In this document: in pieces, positions 35,518 through 45,468 of the stretch
Numbering within the stretch: position 1 is the stretch's first letter
Layout: each line of letters starts with the position of its first letter
Source: CAYNKA01 sp964397655
Lineage (GTDB): Bacteria > Spirochaetota > Spirochaetia > DTKZ01
Length of the DNA stretch: 64,000 nt
Assembly: GCA_964397655.1 (NCBI GenBank)
Contig: CAYNKA010000010.1
Coordinates: 83,199 to 147,198, forward strand
Direction: 5' to 3'
The notes under the pieces: model-generated
The model's database searches: none
What the model was told of the DNA's origin: nothing
What the model saw: the letters and a program-made list of their open reading frames with translations, nothing else
Program-made: the position numbers and the translations under genes

Positions 35518-37615
35518 CCTTTTCCGGCTCTTCCTCTTCTGAGGTGTGGAGATAGTTGCAGTCGGGGTTTATGCAGGCCTTGTAGGTCCCCCGTTTCTTG
35601 TCGTTCTTCTCCACCAGGAACATCCCGCACTTCGGACAATTCGACGAAGTGGGCTTGTAATGGGTGATGAAGTCGCAGGCCGGGTAGTTCGTGCACCCGT
35701 AGAACTCCTTGCCGCGGCCCTTGGACTTCCTCCGCGCCACGATCTTTCCGTCGCACTTCGGGCAATCCGCGAGGGGGATCGACTTGGTGTTCATGCAGGC
35801 CGGGAAGCCGGAACAGGCGAGGAAGAAGCCGAACCTGCCGAGCTTCTTCACCATCTTCCTGCCGCATTTCTCGCAGACGTGGTCCGTTTCCTCGTCCATG
35901 ACGCCCTTGATCGATTCCATGGTCTCGGACACGTGCTCGACCTTGCTCTTGAAGGGACCGTAGAACTTGCGGATCATGTCCACCCATTCCTCGCTCTGCT
36001 CTTCGACCCGGTCGAGCATGGATTCCATGGAGGCGGTGAAATTGACGTCCAGCACGTCGGGGAAGGACTTGACGAGAAGCTCGTAGATGGTCTTTCCGAG
36101 GACCGTGGGCATGATCTGCTTGTTCTTCCGGACGACGTAGTACCGGTCGAGCAGGACCGAGATGATGGGAGCGTAGGTGGAAGGCCGCCCGATTCCCTTC
36201 TCCTCCAGAGCCTTCACGATGGTGGCGTCCGAATACCGGGCCGGACCGGTGGTGAAGTGCTGTTCCGGGACGTATTTCTCCCGCTCGACGGTCTCCCCGA
36301 GCTTGAGCGCCGGCAGGCGCTTCTCGGTTTCCTTCGAGGCGAGCAGGCCGAGCACCGCCTGAAAGCCCTTCTCGACCGTACTCGTATAGGACGCCCGGAA
36401 TACGGCGTCGCCGGCCTGGAAGTCCACGGAAACGGTCCTGCTCTTCGAGTTCGTCATCTGCGAGGAGACGAAGCGCTCCCAGATGATGGCGTAAAGACGA
36501 AATTGGTCCTTGGTGAGATGGGCCTTCACGTACTCGGGCGTATAGGTCACGACGGTGGGACGGATCGCCTCGTGCGCGTCCTGGGCTCCCTTGCCCATCG
36601 TGTAATAGTTCGGTTTTTCCGGAAGCTCCTTGGGATGGAACTCCTCGATGTACTTCCTCACCTCGTCCATGGCGACCTGGGAGATGCGGGTGGAGTCTGT
36701 CCTCATGTAGGTGATGAGACCGATGCGGTTCGAGCCGATGTTGACGCCCTCGTAGAGCTGCTGCGCGATCTGCATGGTCTTCTTGGAAGTGAAGCCGAGA
36801 CGGTTCGCGGCGGTCTGCTGGAGCTGCGACGTGGTGAAGGGCGGCCGGGGCCTGCCGGTCTTCTCGGTCTCCTTGATGTCCTTAACGACCACGGCCTCGT
36901 TCTCGATGAGGGCGATGAGGTCGGTCACGTCCTTCTCGTTCTTGAGCTCCGGCTTGTCCTCCTTGAATCGGACGAGCTGGGCGGGGAAGGCGGTCTTTCC
37001 CTTCTTGAGCTCAACGTCGAGGGTCCAGTACTCCTCCGGGATGAAGGATTCGACCTCCTCCTCCCGCTCGCAGATGAGCCGGAGGGCCACGGACTGCACC
37101 CGGCCCGCCGAAAGGCCGTTCTTCACCTTCTCCCAGAGGATGGGCGAAAGGTTGTAGCCCACGATTCTGTCCAGCACCCTCCTCGCCTTCTGAGCGTTCA
37201 CCTTCGATTCGTCGATGGTTCCGGGATGGGAGACCGCGTCGCGAATGGCCGAGGGGGTGATTTCGTTGAACACGATCCTCTCGATCTTGAGTTTCGGGTT
37301 CTTCTTGAGGAAGGTCCTCTGGAGATGATAGGAGATCGCCTCACCCTCGCGGTCGTTATCGGAAGCGAGTAGGATGTGTCCCGCCTTGTTCGCCTTGGTC
37401 TGGAGTTCCTTCAGGATTTTCGCCTTGCCGCGCACCGTGATGTATTCCGGCTCGAAGTCGTGGTCGACGTCTATGGCGAGCCTGGACTTCGGAAGATCGA
37501 TGAGGTGTCCCATCGACGCCAGCACCGTAAACCCCGACCCGAGGTACTTCTCGATGGTCTTCGCCTTTGCGGGAGACTCCACGATGAGCAGCGTATGCGG
37601 TTTCTTTTCAGCCAT
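35510..37615 (-). CDS. topA: DNA topoisomerase I
   Basis: 701 residues from the ATG at 37615; the open frame runs further into dprA. The TOPRIM domain begins LLIVESPAKAKTIEKYLG and has ASDNDREGEAISYHL. The active-site tyrosine is in GLITYMRTDSTRIS. Three C-terminal C4 zinc ribbons are visible (CEKCGRK...CSGFPAC, CPKCDGK...CTNYPAC, CPKCGMF...CINPDC). It relaxes negative supercoils. It overlaps dprA by 8 bases and xerC by 8. Confidence 0.97.
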   Translation of the reverse strand: MAEKKPHTLLIVESPAKAKTIEKYLGSGFTVLASMGHLIDLPKSRLAIDVDHDFEPEYITVRGKAKILKELQTKANKAGHILLASDNDREGEAISYHLQRTFLKKNPKLKIERIVFNEITPSAIRDAVSHPGTIDESKVNAQKARRVLDRIVGYNLSPILWEKVKNGLSAGRVQSVALRLICEREEEVESFIPEEYWTLDVELKKGKTAFPAQLVRFKEDKPELKNEKDVTDLIALIENEAVVVKDIKETEKTGRPRPPFTTSQLQQTAANRLGFTSKKTMQIAQQLYEGVNIGSNRIGLITYMRTDSTRISQVAMDEVRKYIEEFHPKELPEKPNYYTMGKGAQDAHEAIRPTVVTYTPEYVKAHLTKDQFRLYAIIWERFVSSQMTNSKSRTVSVDFQAGDAVFRASYTSTVEKGFQAVLGLLASKETEKRLPALKLGETVEREKYVPEQHFTTGPARYSDATIVKALEEKGIGRPSTYAPIISVLLDRYYVVRKNKQIMPTVLGKTIYELLVKSFPDVLDVNFTASMESMLDRVEEQSEEWVDMIRKFYGPFKSKVEHVSETMESIKGVMDEETDHVCEKCGRKMVKKLGRFGFFLACSGFPACMNTKSIPLADCPKCDGKIVARRKSKGRGKEFYGCTNYPACDFITHYKPTSSNCPKCGMFLVEKNDKKRGTYKACINPDCNYLHTSEEEEPEKDE

Positions 37616-38639
37616 GTTCACTTCTCCTGAAATAATCTCCCTGGTGTCCGACCAGTCCGCCCGAAAGCTCCTCTTCGAGAAGGCGGGCGAGGTACAAGCC
37701 GGGCGGGATCGTCCCCGTCCGGCGAATCTCACTCTGCGTCGTCCGCGGCGTCCTCTCCGCGGACGTCCCCGGATACCAGTCCTTGCGCACGTCCTCGAAC
37801 CGGCTCACGACAGCTGCTCCTTCCTCGGCGAGCCTTCTCGATCCCTCCCCGGACGCGCCCTCGAGCCCGTCGGCGTGGACGTAGAGATCGCGGCCCTGTT
37901 CCAGGGCGAAGCCCGCGGTTATGAGCGCGCCGGACCTGGCGGGCGCCTCCACCACCACGGTCCCACGGGCGAGGCCGGAGAGGATCCGGTTCCGTTCCGG
38001 AAAGCGGTACTTCAGCGGGCCCTCTCCGGGTTCGTACTCCGTGAGGAGGAGTCCGCCGGCGGCGAGGATTTCCGCGGCGAGCGGCCGGTTCGACTTCGGG
38101 TGAGCCGTGTCGGCTCCGTGCCCCAGGACCGCCACGGTGTACCCGCCGGCCGCGAGGCAGCCCCGGTGCGCCTCTCCGTCTATGCCCCGCGCGAGGCCGG
38201 AAACCACTCCGATTCCCGCCTCCGCAGTCTCGAAGGCGACCCTGAAGGCCGCCTTCCTTCCAGCGCCGCTCGGCGCCCTCGTTCCCACCACAGCCAGGAG
38301 CGGCGAACACCGGTCGGGAAGCCTGCCCCGGAAGAACAATAGGAACGGAGGGTCGTAGATCTCCCTGAGCTGGGGAGGATAGCCTTCGTCCTCGATCGAA
38401 AGCAGGCCTATTCCCTTACTCTCGGCCGATTTCAGAGTCTTTTCCGCCTCCCGGAGGAGATCCCCGGCGTTCCACACGGTGTTCCTGAGCCTCCGGGAAA
38501 CGAAGGCCTGGACGTCGGCTCCCCTGAGGCGCAGAAAGTCATCGCAGCGGCGGAGCCGCTCGAGAATCGCGGGCTTCTCGGTGCAGCGAAGGCCGGGGAT
38601 CCGATTCACCGCCAGGAGAAGGACAGGGTCGCGGCTCAC
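37608..38639 (-). CDS. dprA: DNA-processing protein DprA (Smf)
   Basis: 343 residues. The Rossmann-like DprA core shows VVGTRAPSGAGRKAAF, VSGLARGIDGEAHRGCL, YTVAVLGHGADTAHPKSN, FPERNRILSGLARGTVVVEA and SGALITAGFALEQGR. A C-terminal winged-helix-like tail is present. DprA loads RecA on incoming single-stranded DNA. In spirochaetes it lies before topA, as here; competence has not been shown by this sequence. It overlaps the TPR lipoprotein gene by 4 bases. Confidence 0.94.
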   Translation of the reverse strand: MSRDPVLLLAVNRIPGLRCTEKPAILERLRRCDDFLRLRGADVQAFVSRRLRNTVWNAGDLLREAEKTLKSAESKGIGLLSIEDEGYPPQLREIYDPPFLLFFRGRLPDRCSPLLAVVGTRAPSGAGRKAAFRVAFETAEAGIGVVSGLARGIDGEAHRGCLAAGGYTVAVLGHGADTAHPKSNRPLAAEILAAGGLLLTEYEPGEGPLKYRFPERNRILSGLARGTVVVEAPARSGALITAGFALEQGRDLYVHADGLEGASGEGSRRLAEEGAAVVSRFEDVRKDWYPGTSAERTPRTTQSEIRRTGTIPPGLYLARLLEEELSGGLVGHQGDYFRRSEHG

Positions 38640-39355
38640 TTGACCGCCCCCCCGAGGATGAGTTTCTTGTTCGCCCTCGCCTCGTCACGCTTCGTTCCAG
38701 CGGCCGGTGTGTCGATGATCCTGTCATAGAGCTCGAGCGCCTTCTCGATCTCGCCCCGCTGGTAACGGACGCGGGCCAGGAGGAAGAGAGCGTCGACGTT
38801 CTGTCTTTCCAGCGATACGAGCTTCTCCAGGTACGGGATCGCCTTGTCCGGCCGGTCCAGTTCGAAGACGTAGAGCACGGCCAGACCGTAGAGGGCCGAG
38901 CCCATGCGGGGTTCGAGTTCCAGGCTCCGGAGGTAGGCGCCCTCGGCCTCGGCCAGAAGCGAGGTCCTCGCGGCCGGATCGCTCACCGACTTGGAGAGCC
39001 TGCCCGCCGAGATCGCCTTGAACGTGAAGAGGGCCGCGTTTTCGGGGTAGATCCTTATAGCCTCGTCGAGCGTTTCGAGGGCCTTCCCGTACATCCGGTT
39101 GTCCATGTATGCAATCGCGAGAAGACGGTAATACGTACCGAGTTTTTCCGTGGCCTTCAGCTTTTCCTCGACGAGGCTGCGATACTTCGCCACCTCTTTC
39201 GTGAGTTCCTTGATCCGTTCGGTCGAGGCGGAACCGTCCTCGTAAGGCTTCGATTCCATTTCCGCGATGAGACGCTTCGCAGCCTTCTCGTCCTTCGAGG
39301 AGCAGGCGGCGAGGAGCAGAACGCTGGCTGCGAGGCAGACGGCCTTCCTGATCAT
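38636..39355 (-). CDS. TPR-repeat lipoprotein
   Basis: 239 residues from the ATG at 39355 (GAGGGA upstream); a longer frame reaches 39475. The signal peptide MIRKAVCLAASVLLLAAC ends in a lipobox with lipidated Cys18. Residues ~60-225 hold tetratricopeptide helices, for example YYRLLAIAYMDNRMYGKALE and ALFLLARVRYQRGEIEKALELY. A membrane-anchored scaffold in the periplasm is expected. It lies between deoC and dprA; partner unknown. Confidence 0.85.
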   Translation of the reverse strand: MIRKAVCLAASVLLLAACSSKDEKAAKRLIAEMESKPYEDGSASTERIKELTKEVAKYRSLVEEKLKATEKLGTYYRLLAIAYMDNRMYGKALETLDEAIRIYPENAALFTFKAISAGRLSKSVSDPAARTSLLAEAEGAYLRSLELEPRMGSALYGLAVLYVFELDRPDKAIPYLEKLVSLERQNVDALFLLARVRYQRGEIEKALELYDRIIDTPAAGTKRDEARANKKLILGGAVK

Positions 39356-39389
39356 ACGGTTTCCCTCATGTTCATTACGCATAGAGCCG

Positions 39390-40154
39390 CTACCGTGCTT
39401 CGGACAGGATCTTGCCGGTCGCGGACGCCCCGATTCGGTCCGCTCCCGCCTCGAGGAAGGCCTTGACGGCCGCAAAGTCCCTGATCCCGCCCGCGGCCTT
39501 CACCCCCGCGGATTCCCCCGCCATGAGACGGAGAAGCTTCACGTCTTCGACGGAGGCCCCGCTTGCCGCGAAGCCGGTCGAGGTCTTCAGCATGTGAGCT
39601 CCCGCGAGGAGGGACAGGACGCCCGCGAGGATCTTCTCCTCCTCGCCGAGGAGGCACATCTCGAGGATCACCTTCACGAGCCGCCCCTCCGCGGCCTCCA
39701 CCACGGCCCCCACGTCGCGGAAAACGCCGACGATGTCGCCGTCCTTCAGCATACCGATGGGAATGACCGTGTCGAACTCCTCGCAGCCCTCCGCGAGGGC
39801 TGCGCGGGTCTCCTCCGCCTTGGCGGCCGAAAGGGCGTAGCCCAGGGGGAAGCCCACGACCGTGCAGACCTTGACTCCGCTTCCCGCGAGGAGTTCCGCG
39901 GCGAGGGCCACCCGGTTCGAGGGAACGCAGACGCTCGCGGTCCTGTATTCCCGGGCGTCCCGGCAGAGCGCGGCATACGCGTCCTTTCCGGCCTCTGCTT
40001 TGAGCAGCGTGTGGTCGAAGTAGGAGGCAAGCGGTTGTCCCTTGCCGGCCCTTACCCCGATCGGGGAAGCCTTGCGCGGCGACAGACCCGCGGCTTTTAT
40101 CTCCTTCAGGGCGATGGCCCTGATTTCGTCTATTCTCATGATCTTGTTTTCCAT
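39390..40154 (-). CDS. deoC: Deoxyribose-phosphate aldolase
   Basis: 254 residues, with AAGGAGA 5 bases before the ATG. The Schiff-base lysine is Lys190 in HMLKTSTGF; FDHTLLKAEA and CTVVGFPLGYAL are family motifs. It splits 2-deoxyribose-5-phosphate to glyceraldehyde-3-phosphate and acetaldehyde, for nucleoside salvage. Placement between the Xer and DprA genes has no obvious metabolic partner; cdd, another salvage gene, is at 55337. Confidence 0.95.
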   Translation of the reverse strand: MENKIMRIDEIRAIALKEIKAAGLSPRKASPIGVRAGKGQPLASYFDHTLLKAEAGKDAYAALCRDAREYRTASVCVPSNRVALAAELLAGSGVKVCTVVGFPLGYALSAAKAEETRAALAEGCEEFDTVIPIGMLKDGDIVGVFRDVGAVVEAAEGRLVKVILEMCLLGEEEKILAGVLSLLAGAHMLKTSTGFAASGASVEDVKLLRLMAGESAGVKAAGGIRDFAAVKAFLEAGADRIGASATGKILSEAR

Positions 40155-40167
40155 CGGATTCTCCTTT

Positions 40168-41070
40168 TCATCCCCTGGGATGGAAGTCCCTGTGGGATTT
40201 TTCCAGGATGTCCCGGTCCACGTGAGTGTAGATCTGGGTCGTGGAAATGTCGGCGTGCCCGAGCAGCTCCTGCACGGCCCTCAGATTGGCCCCTCCCCTG
40301 AGGAGATGGGTCGCGAACGAATGACGGAGGGTATGCACCTTTCCGTCGCTCCCCGTCCTGCACAGGAGCCCCTTGAACTTCTTCCAGATTCCCTTCCGCG
40401 TGAGCGGTCCGCCCGTGTGGTTGAGGAAAAGTTCGGTGCGGGAACCGCGTTCCGCGCCCCGTCTCGCCGCGAGGACGGGCCGGGACTCTTCGAGGTATCT
40501 CCTCATCCAGGCTTCCGCCTCGCCTCCCACCGGAACCATCCTCTCCTTCCGCCCCTTCCCGCGGACCCTGAGCACACCTTCGGAGAGATGCACGCGGTCA
40601 AGGGTCAGGTCCTGGGCCTCGGAGATCCTGAGGCCGCAGGAGTAGATGAGCTCGAAGAGACAGCGGTCCCTGAGGCCTTCCGGGCCGGAAATATCGACCT
40701 CGGCGAGAAGGTCGTCGATCTCCTCGACCGTGAACACGTCGGGTATCGACCTCTTCACCTTGGGCATCCGCACCGTCTGCGCGGGATTGGTCCTCATGAG
40801 TCCTTCCCGGACGAGGAAGCGGTACAGGCCGCGGAGCGTGCTCTGCACTTTGGCGGAAGACCTCGGGGAGAGCCCGTCCCGGTCCCGCCTCATGGAAAGG
40901 TAGGACGTGATCGTCAGGGGGGTGACGTCGGTCACGGCCGTTCCTTCCGCGTCGAGAAAGGCGAAAAAGGCCGAGAGTTCCCTGAGGTAGACCTCCACCG
41001 AACTCTTCGCGAGATTCCGTTCCGCTACGAGGTGCGTTTCGTACGAGGCGAAAATGGTCCGGGCTTCCAC
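40168..41070 (-). CDS. xerD: Tyrosine recombinase XerD
   Basis: 300 residues. The core-binding domain has AERNLAKSSVEVYLRELSAF; catalytic motifs are SCGLRISEAQDL (Arg), HTLRHSFATHLL (His-X-X-Arg), LGHADISTTQIYTH (His and Tyr). The length and the DISTTQIYTH ending fit XerD. With XerC it resolves dimers at dif and would be activated by FtsK. It follows ftsZ by 11 bases, coupling it to the division genes. Confidence 0.92.
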   Translation of the reverse strand: MEARTIFASYETHLVAERNLAKSSVEVYLRELSAFFAFLDAEGTAVTDVTPLTITSYLSMRRDRDGLSPRSSAKVQSTLRGLYRFLVREGLMRTNPAQTVRMPKVKRSIPDVFTVEEIDDLLAEVDISGPEGLRDRCLFELIYSCGLRISEAQDLTLDRVHLSEGVLRVRGKGRKERMVPVGGEAEAWMRRYLEESRPVLAARRGAERGSRTELFLNHTGGPLTRKGIWKKFKGLLCRTGSDGKVHTLRHSFATHLLRGGANLRAVQELLGHADISTTQIYTHVDRDILEKSHRDFHPRG

Positions 41071-41081
41071 GACGGCATCTC

Positions 41082-42254
41082 CTAGGCGCCCTTGCCCCCG
41101 GAAGCCTGCCGATACCGGAGAACGGCCGGTATTCCGAGCTCGTCGCTCTGAAGGAGTCCGTCGCTCCGGAAGAGGTCCTCGCCTCCGCGTGCGGGCTTTC
41201 CGCTCGTCATCTTGACCCAGTCGTCGAGGGAGATGTACTCGCCGTCCTTCTTCTTCTCCGAACGGGAGTCGGCCTCTTCGTCCGCAGCCGGAGGCCGGGA
41301 AAAGCCGGTCGCTATGACCGTCACGCGGATCTCGTCGTCGAGGCTCTCGTCGATGGCGTTGCCCGCGATGATGAGAGCGTCCTCGTCGGCGTTGGCCGTT
41401 ATGATGTTGAGGATCTCTTCGTATTCGCTCAGCGAGAAATCGCCGCCTCCCGTGACGTTCACGAGGATGCCTTTCGCGCCCTCGATGTGGGCGTCCTCCA
41501 GGAGCGGATTGTTGATGGCGTTGGTCGCGGCGTCCACGGCCCGGTTGTCGCCGTTGCCGATCCCGATCCCCATGAGAGCCTGCCCCTGGCCCTTCATGAT
41601 CGTCCTCACGTCGGCGAAGTCGATGTTTATTTCGCCCGCCTTGGTGATGAGGTCGGAGATTCCCTGTACGCCCTGCCTGAGCACGTCGTCGGCGATGAGG
41701 AAGGCCTGCTTGATGGGAGTTCTTCTGTCTACAACCTTGAGAAGGTGCTGGTTGGGTATCGTGATGAGGGTATCCACCGATTCGTGCAGCTTGGCGATGC
41801 CTTCCTCGGCCAGCTTCATCTTCTTCTTTCCCTCGAAATCGAAGGGCTTCGTCACCACCGCCACGGTGAGGATGCCGAGGTCCTTGGCGATCTGCGCGAT
41901 GATGGGAGCCGCGCCGGTGCCCGTGCCGCCGCCCATTCCCGCCGTGATGAAGACCATGTCGGCGCCCCGGATCAGGTCCTGGATGCGGTCCTTGTCCTCG
42001 AGCGCGGCCTTCTCGCCGACCTCGGGAACGCCGCCGGCCCCGAGCCCTCCGGTGAGCTTCGAGCCAAGGGGCATCCGGAGCTCAGCGTTCGAGAGCTGGA
42101 GAGCCTGCAGATCGGTGTTCACCGCGACGAACTGCACGTTCTTGAGCCCTCCGGTTATCATCCGGTTGACGGCGTTGCTTCCTCCGCCTCCGACTCCTAT
42201 CACCTTGATGACCGTCGGACTCGTGACGGTGTCTTCCAAGATTTCAATAGTCAT
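41082..42254 (-). CDS. ftsZ: Cell division protein FtsZ
   Basis: 390 residues from the ATG at 42254, after a run of eight G. The tubulin-like GTPase has [13 protein letters not shown], the nucleotide motif [10 protein letters not shown] at 108-117 and [12 protein letters not shown]. The C-terminal tail has GIPAVLRYR, the FtsA-binding conserved peptide. It polymerises into the Z-ring. An unstructured linker (~325-375) is rich in charged residues. Follows ftsA. Confidence 0.97.
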   Translation of the reverse strand: MTIEILEDTVTSPTVIKVIGVGGGGSNAVNRMITGGLKNVQFVAVNTDLQALQLSNAELRMPLGSKLTGGLGAGGVPEVGEKAALEDKDRIQDLIRGADMVFITAGMGGGTGTGAAPIIAQIAKDLGILTVAVVTKPFDFEGKKKMKLAEEGIAKLHESVDTLITIPNQHLLKVVDRRTPIKQAFLIADDVLRQGVQGISDLITKAGEINIDFADVRTIMKGQGQALMGIGIGNGDNRAVDAATNAINNPLLEDAHIEGAKGILVNVTGGGDFSLSEYEEILNIITANADEDALIIAGNAIDESLDDEIRVTVIATGFSRPPAADEEADSRSEKKKDGEYISLDDWVKMTSGKPARGGEDLFRSDGLLQSDELGIPAVLRYRQASGGKGA

Positions 42255-42279
42255 GTTCCCCCCCCATGCGCGCGCGGCG

Positions 42280-43518
42280 CTATTCAAAAAAGTTCTTGAA
42301 CCATTGACGCATCGACGAAACAAGACCCGTCTCGGGCCTCTCCTTGGGCTGACCCTCCTTGCCTTCGAATTCCACGAACGACGAACCGTACAAAACGAGC
42401 CCGACCGCCGAAGCGTATTCCGGGCTCTGATATTCTCCGACGAGACCCCCCAGCTTGTTCGGGACGCCGACCCTGGCCGAGGTCCCGAAGATGTCCTGGG
42501 CGAGTTCCACTGCGCCGGGCAGGAGCGCGCCGCCGCCGGTCAGGACGACTCCGCCGTTGAGTCTCTTCTGAAAACCCTTCTTCTCGACCTTCTCCCTCAC
42601 CATGGAAAAAATCTCCGCTATCCTCGGCTGGATGATGGCGCAGAGGTCCTTCCTCGCCACGGAGAGCGGCGGCCTTCCGCCGAAGCCGGGGATGATGGTG
42701 TCCTGGCCCGGCTCCAACAGCGAGAAGTGGCAGCAGCCCGCCGCCCGCTTTATCTTCTCCGCGGCCTCCACCGGAGTCTTGAGCATGATGGAAAGGTCGC
42801 CGGTCACCTGGGACCCGCCCAAGGGGATGACGTTCGTGAAATACGGAGCCCCGTCCAGGTATACGAGGATGTCGGTGGTCCCGCCTCCGAGGTCCACGAG
42901 GAGGGCCCCGAGTTCTTTTTCCTCGTTGGAAAGAACGGCCTGGGCCGCCGCCAGGGACTCGAGCACGATCCCGTTCACCTTGAAGCCGGCCCGGTTCACG
43001 CACTTCACGAGGTTCTGGGCCGACGTCACCGATCCGGTGATGATGTGGACTTCCGCCTCGAGCCGCACGCCGATCATGTCGAGGGGATCCTTGATTCCCC
43101 CCTGGTCGTCCACGATGTATTCCTGGGGTATGACGTGGAGGACCTCGCGGTCCATGGGGATCACGATGGCCTTGGCCGCTTCGATGACGCGGTCGACGTC
43201 CGTCCTCGTGATCTCCCTGCCCTTTCCCGTTACCGCCACGACGCCGCGGGAGTTGATGCCCTCGATGTGACCTCCGGCGATGCCGGTGAAGACGCTCTGC
43301 ACCTCCCTGCCGGACATGAGCTCGGCGGCCTCCACCGCGGCGGAGACCGATTTCAAGGTCGACTCGATGTTGATGACGACTCCGCGCCTGAGGCCGAAGG
43401 ACGGACTCGTGCCCACGCCGGTGATACCGAGAATTCCCTGTTCGTTGAATTCGCCGATTACGGCGCACACTTTCGTGGTGCCGATATCCAGGCCTACGAT
43501 CACGTTGTCCGCGGGCAA
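42280..43518 (-). CDS. ftsA: Cell division protein FtsA
   Basis: 412 residues from the TTG at 43518: AAGGAGG sits 8 bases upstream, and the ftsQ stop lies between. The open frame extends further up but only as a shadow of ftsQ. The actin-like fold has [29 protein letters not shown] and [14 protein letters not shown]. The C-terminal amphipathic helix ([11 protein letters not shown]) would tether it to the membrane. It anchors FtsZ. Confidence 0.96.
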   Translation of the reverse strand: MPADNVIVGLDIGTTKVCAVIGEFNEQGILGITGVGTSPSFGLRRGVVINIESTLKSVSAAVEAAELMSGREVQSVFTGIAGGHIEGINSRGVVAVTGKGREITRTDVDRVIEAAKAIVIPMDREVLHVIPQEYIVDDQGGIKDPLDMIGVRLEAEVHIITGSVTSAQNLVKCVNRAGFKVNGIVLESLAAAQAVLSNEEKELGALLVDLGGGTTDILVYLDGAPYFTNVIPLGGSQVTGDLSIMLKTPVEAAEKIKRAAGCCHFSLLEPGQDTIIPGFGGRPPLSVARKDLCAIIQPRIAEIFSMVREKVEKKGFQKRLNGGVVLTGGGALLPGAVELAQDIFGTSARVGVPNKLGGLVGEYQSPEYASAVGLVLYGSSFVEFEGKEGQPKERPETGLVSSMRQWFKNFFE

Positions 43519-43522
43519 TCCG

Positions 43523-44332
43523 TCACTCCTCCTTGAGCCGGTAAACGATATCACCAGTTCTAAAATCTATTTCTTCCACCTTGTCAAGTAGGCGCTCTTT
43601 GTCCATGACGTCGAGGACCATGAGGATCATCTTCGCCTTGTCCGTGGCGAGGCCGGATTCGATCCTCACCGGCACCCTGTGATGCATGGGGTACAGCAGG
43701 ACCTCGAAGTGTCCCTCCCCTTTCTTCACGATCCGGTATTCGGAAAAGCAGCCGAACAGGGCGGGATGCGAATCCTTGAGGTCCTTGAGGTCCTTGAGGA
43801 AGGTCCCGAGCATCGCGGGCAGTTTCATACCGGGCTTGATCCCCTCGAAACGTATGCCGGAGACGACGGGCAGCGTCCAATCCGCGACTTCCCCGCCGGT
43901 CGCGTAAACGACGCCGTCTTCGTCGAACGCCAGCGGCAGCACTGAGTCCCCGACCTCGGCGATCGCGACGGCGAGCGGCGCCCGCGGTACGAGCCTGATC
44001 TTCAGGGTGTCGGGAAAGACCTTTTCCACGAACGCCTGTTTCACCGCGGGCGAAGCCTCGAGAGTCTTCCGCATGGAATCGGCGTTCACGAGGAAATAAT
44101 AGAGGGGGCCCTCTATCCCGGCCATCCTCAGGATGTCCTCCTTCGCGAAGACCGATCCGTCGTCGATCCGGATGGTGTCGATCCTGAGATTCGGCGCGAC
44201 GAGAAATTGGAACGCGGCTTCGCCCGCGAGAACGAGAAGCACGATCCCCACGAGAACGAAGACCAGCTTCCCCGAATTCGGCCTGCGGCCGGGCTCCCAT
44301 CTCGTTTCCGCGAAAATGACATGATCAGCCAT
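43523..44332 (-). CDS. ftsQ: Cell division protein FtsQ/DivIB
   Basis: 269 residues from the ATG at 44332 (an alternative at 44344 has no spacing to a ribosome site). A short cytoplasmic start, one membrane helix (~25-45), a POTRA domain (LRIDTIRIDDGSVFAKEDILRMAG) and an FtsQ beta domain (VEKVFPDTLKIRLVPRAPLA). It links cytoplasmic and periplasmic divisome parts. Three exact 9-base repeats (43773-43799) encode LKDLKDLKD. Confidence 0.9.
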   Translation of the reverse strand: MADHVIFAETRWEPGRRPNSGKLVFVLVGIVLLVLAGEAAFQFLVAPNLRIDTIRIDDGSVFAKEDILRMAGIEGPLYYFLVNADSMRKTLEASPAVKQAFVEKVFPDTLKIRLVPRAPLAVAIAEVGDSVLPLAFDEDGVVYATGGEVADWTLPVVSGIRFEGIKPGMKLPAMLGTFLKDLKDLKDSHPALFGCFSEYRIVKKGEGHFEVLLYPMHHRVPVRIESGLATDKAKMILMVLDVMDKERLLDKVEEIDFRTGDIVYRLKEE

Positions 44333-45467
44333 ACCTTGCACCATCCTTGGTCTTCGATTTCCTGGACAGATTCACGAGCAGCCCGCACATGACGAGGGTG
44401 ACGAGAATCGAAGAACCGCCGGAAGAAAAGAACGGAAGCGGTATCCCCGTCGCAGGGACCAATCCGGACACCACGGCCATGTTCAGAAGCGCCTGGAACA
44501 GAATGCAGGTGGTGATCCCGAAAGCGAGATAATACTCGTATCTGTCCTCGCAGCGCAAGGCTATGGAATAGCCTCGCCAGGCGAATGCGAGAAAAAGAAG
44601 AATCACGGATAGGACGCCGAGGAACCCGAGTTCCTCCCCGAGGACCGCAAAGACGAAATCCGAGTGAGCCTCGGGGAGCCCTCCGAGTTTCCTCGTCCCC
44701 TGCCCGATCCCTATGCCCCAGAACCCGCCCTTGAGCAGGGCGGTCTTCGCCGCGAGGACCTGATAATCCGCTCCGACGGGGTCCCGTCCCGGGTCTATGA
44801 ACGTGAGGATTCGCTGCACTCTATGCTCTTTCGCTAAGAGGAGATAGGCGCTCACCGGAAGGATCGCCGCGAAGATTACGAGGAGATGCGCTATCCTCAC
44901 CTCGGCGACGAAGAAAATCGACAGCCCGAGGAGAAGGACGAACAGCGCGGTGGAAAAATCGTTCTGCAGGTAGGTGAGCCCCGCCAGGACGAGCGTCATG
45001 ATGAGGGGCGGCAGAAACGAATTCACGGGATCGTGGAGTTTGTCCTTCTTCTTGCTCAGAATGAAGGCCAGATACATGACGAGGGCGAACTTCACGAGTT
45101 CCGAAGGCTGGAAGGAATAACCGAAAACGACGATCCATCGCTGGGCGCCCATGATCTTCGGGGCTATGCCGGGGACGAAGCAGAGGATCATGAGAACGAT
45201 GGTTCCCAGGACGATGAGCGGCGTCGCCTTTTTCACCTTCTCGAGCCGGATCCTCGATGCCAGGAAGGCAGCCGCGCTCCCGATCGCGAGGGAAACGAGC
45301 TGGTGTTTCACGAAATAATAGGGATCCCGGAAAACGGTGAGCGCCCTGTGATAGGAGGCGGAAAACAGGATGCCGATTCCGAACCCCGCGAGCAGGATGA
45401 GGAGCGAGAGGAGCGCGGTGTCCGCCGAGTCGCGGTCTATCCTTTCAGGAACGAAGTTTTCTCTCAT
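44325..45467 (-). CDS. ftsW: Septal peptidoglycan polymerase FtsW
   Basis: 380 residues with about ten membrane helices. SEDS-family marks are IGSAAAFLASRI, GYSFQPSELVKFALVMYLA, HRVQRILTFIDPGRDPVGADYQ and the C-terminal PLPFFSSGGSSILVTLV. FtsW polymerises lipid II during division with a class b PBP; no ftsI is in this window. It overlaps ftsQ by 8 bases and lies one base from mraY. Confidence 0.93.
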   Translation of the reverse strand: MRENFVPERIDRDSADTALLSLLILLAGFGIGILFSASYHRALTVFRDPYYFVKHQLVSLAIGSAAAFLASRIRLEKVKKATPLIVLGTIVLMILCFVPGIAPKIMGAQRWIVVFGYSFQPSELVKFALVMYLAFILSKKKDKLHDPVNSFLPPLIMTLVLAGLTYLQNDFSTALFVLLLGLSIFFVAEVRIAHLLVIFAAILPVSAYLLLAKEHRVQRILTFIDPGRDPVGADYQVLAAKTALLKGGFWGIGIGQGTRKLGGLPEAHSDFVFAVLGEELGFLGVLSVILLFLAFAWRGYSIALRCEDRYEYYLAFGITTCILFQALLNMAVVSGLVPATGIPLPFFSSGGSSILVTLVMCGLLVNLSRKSKTKDGARYG

Positions 45468-45468
45468 C

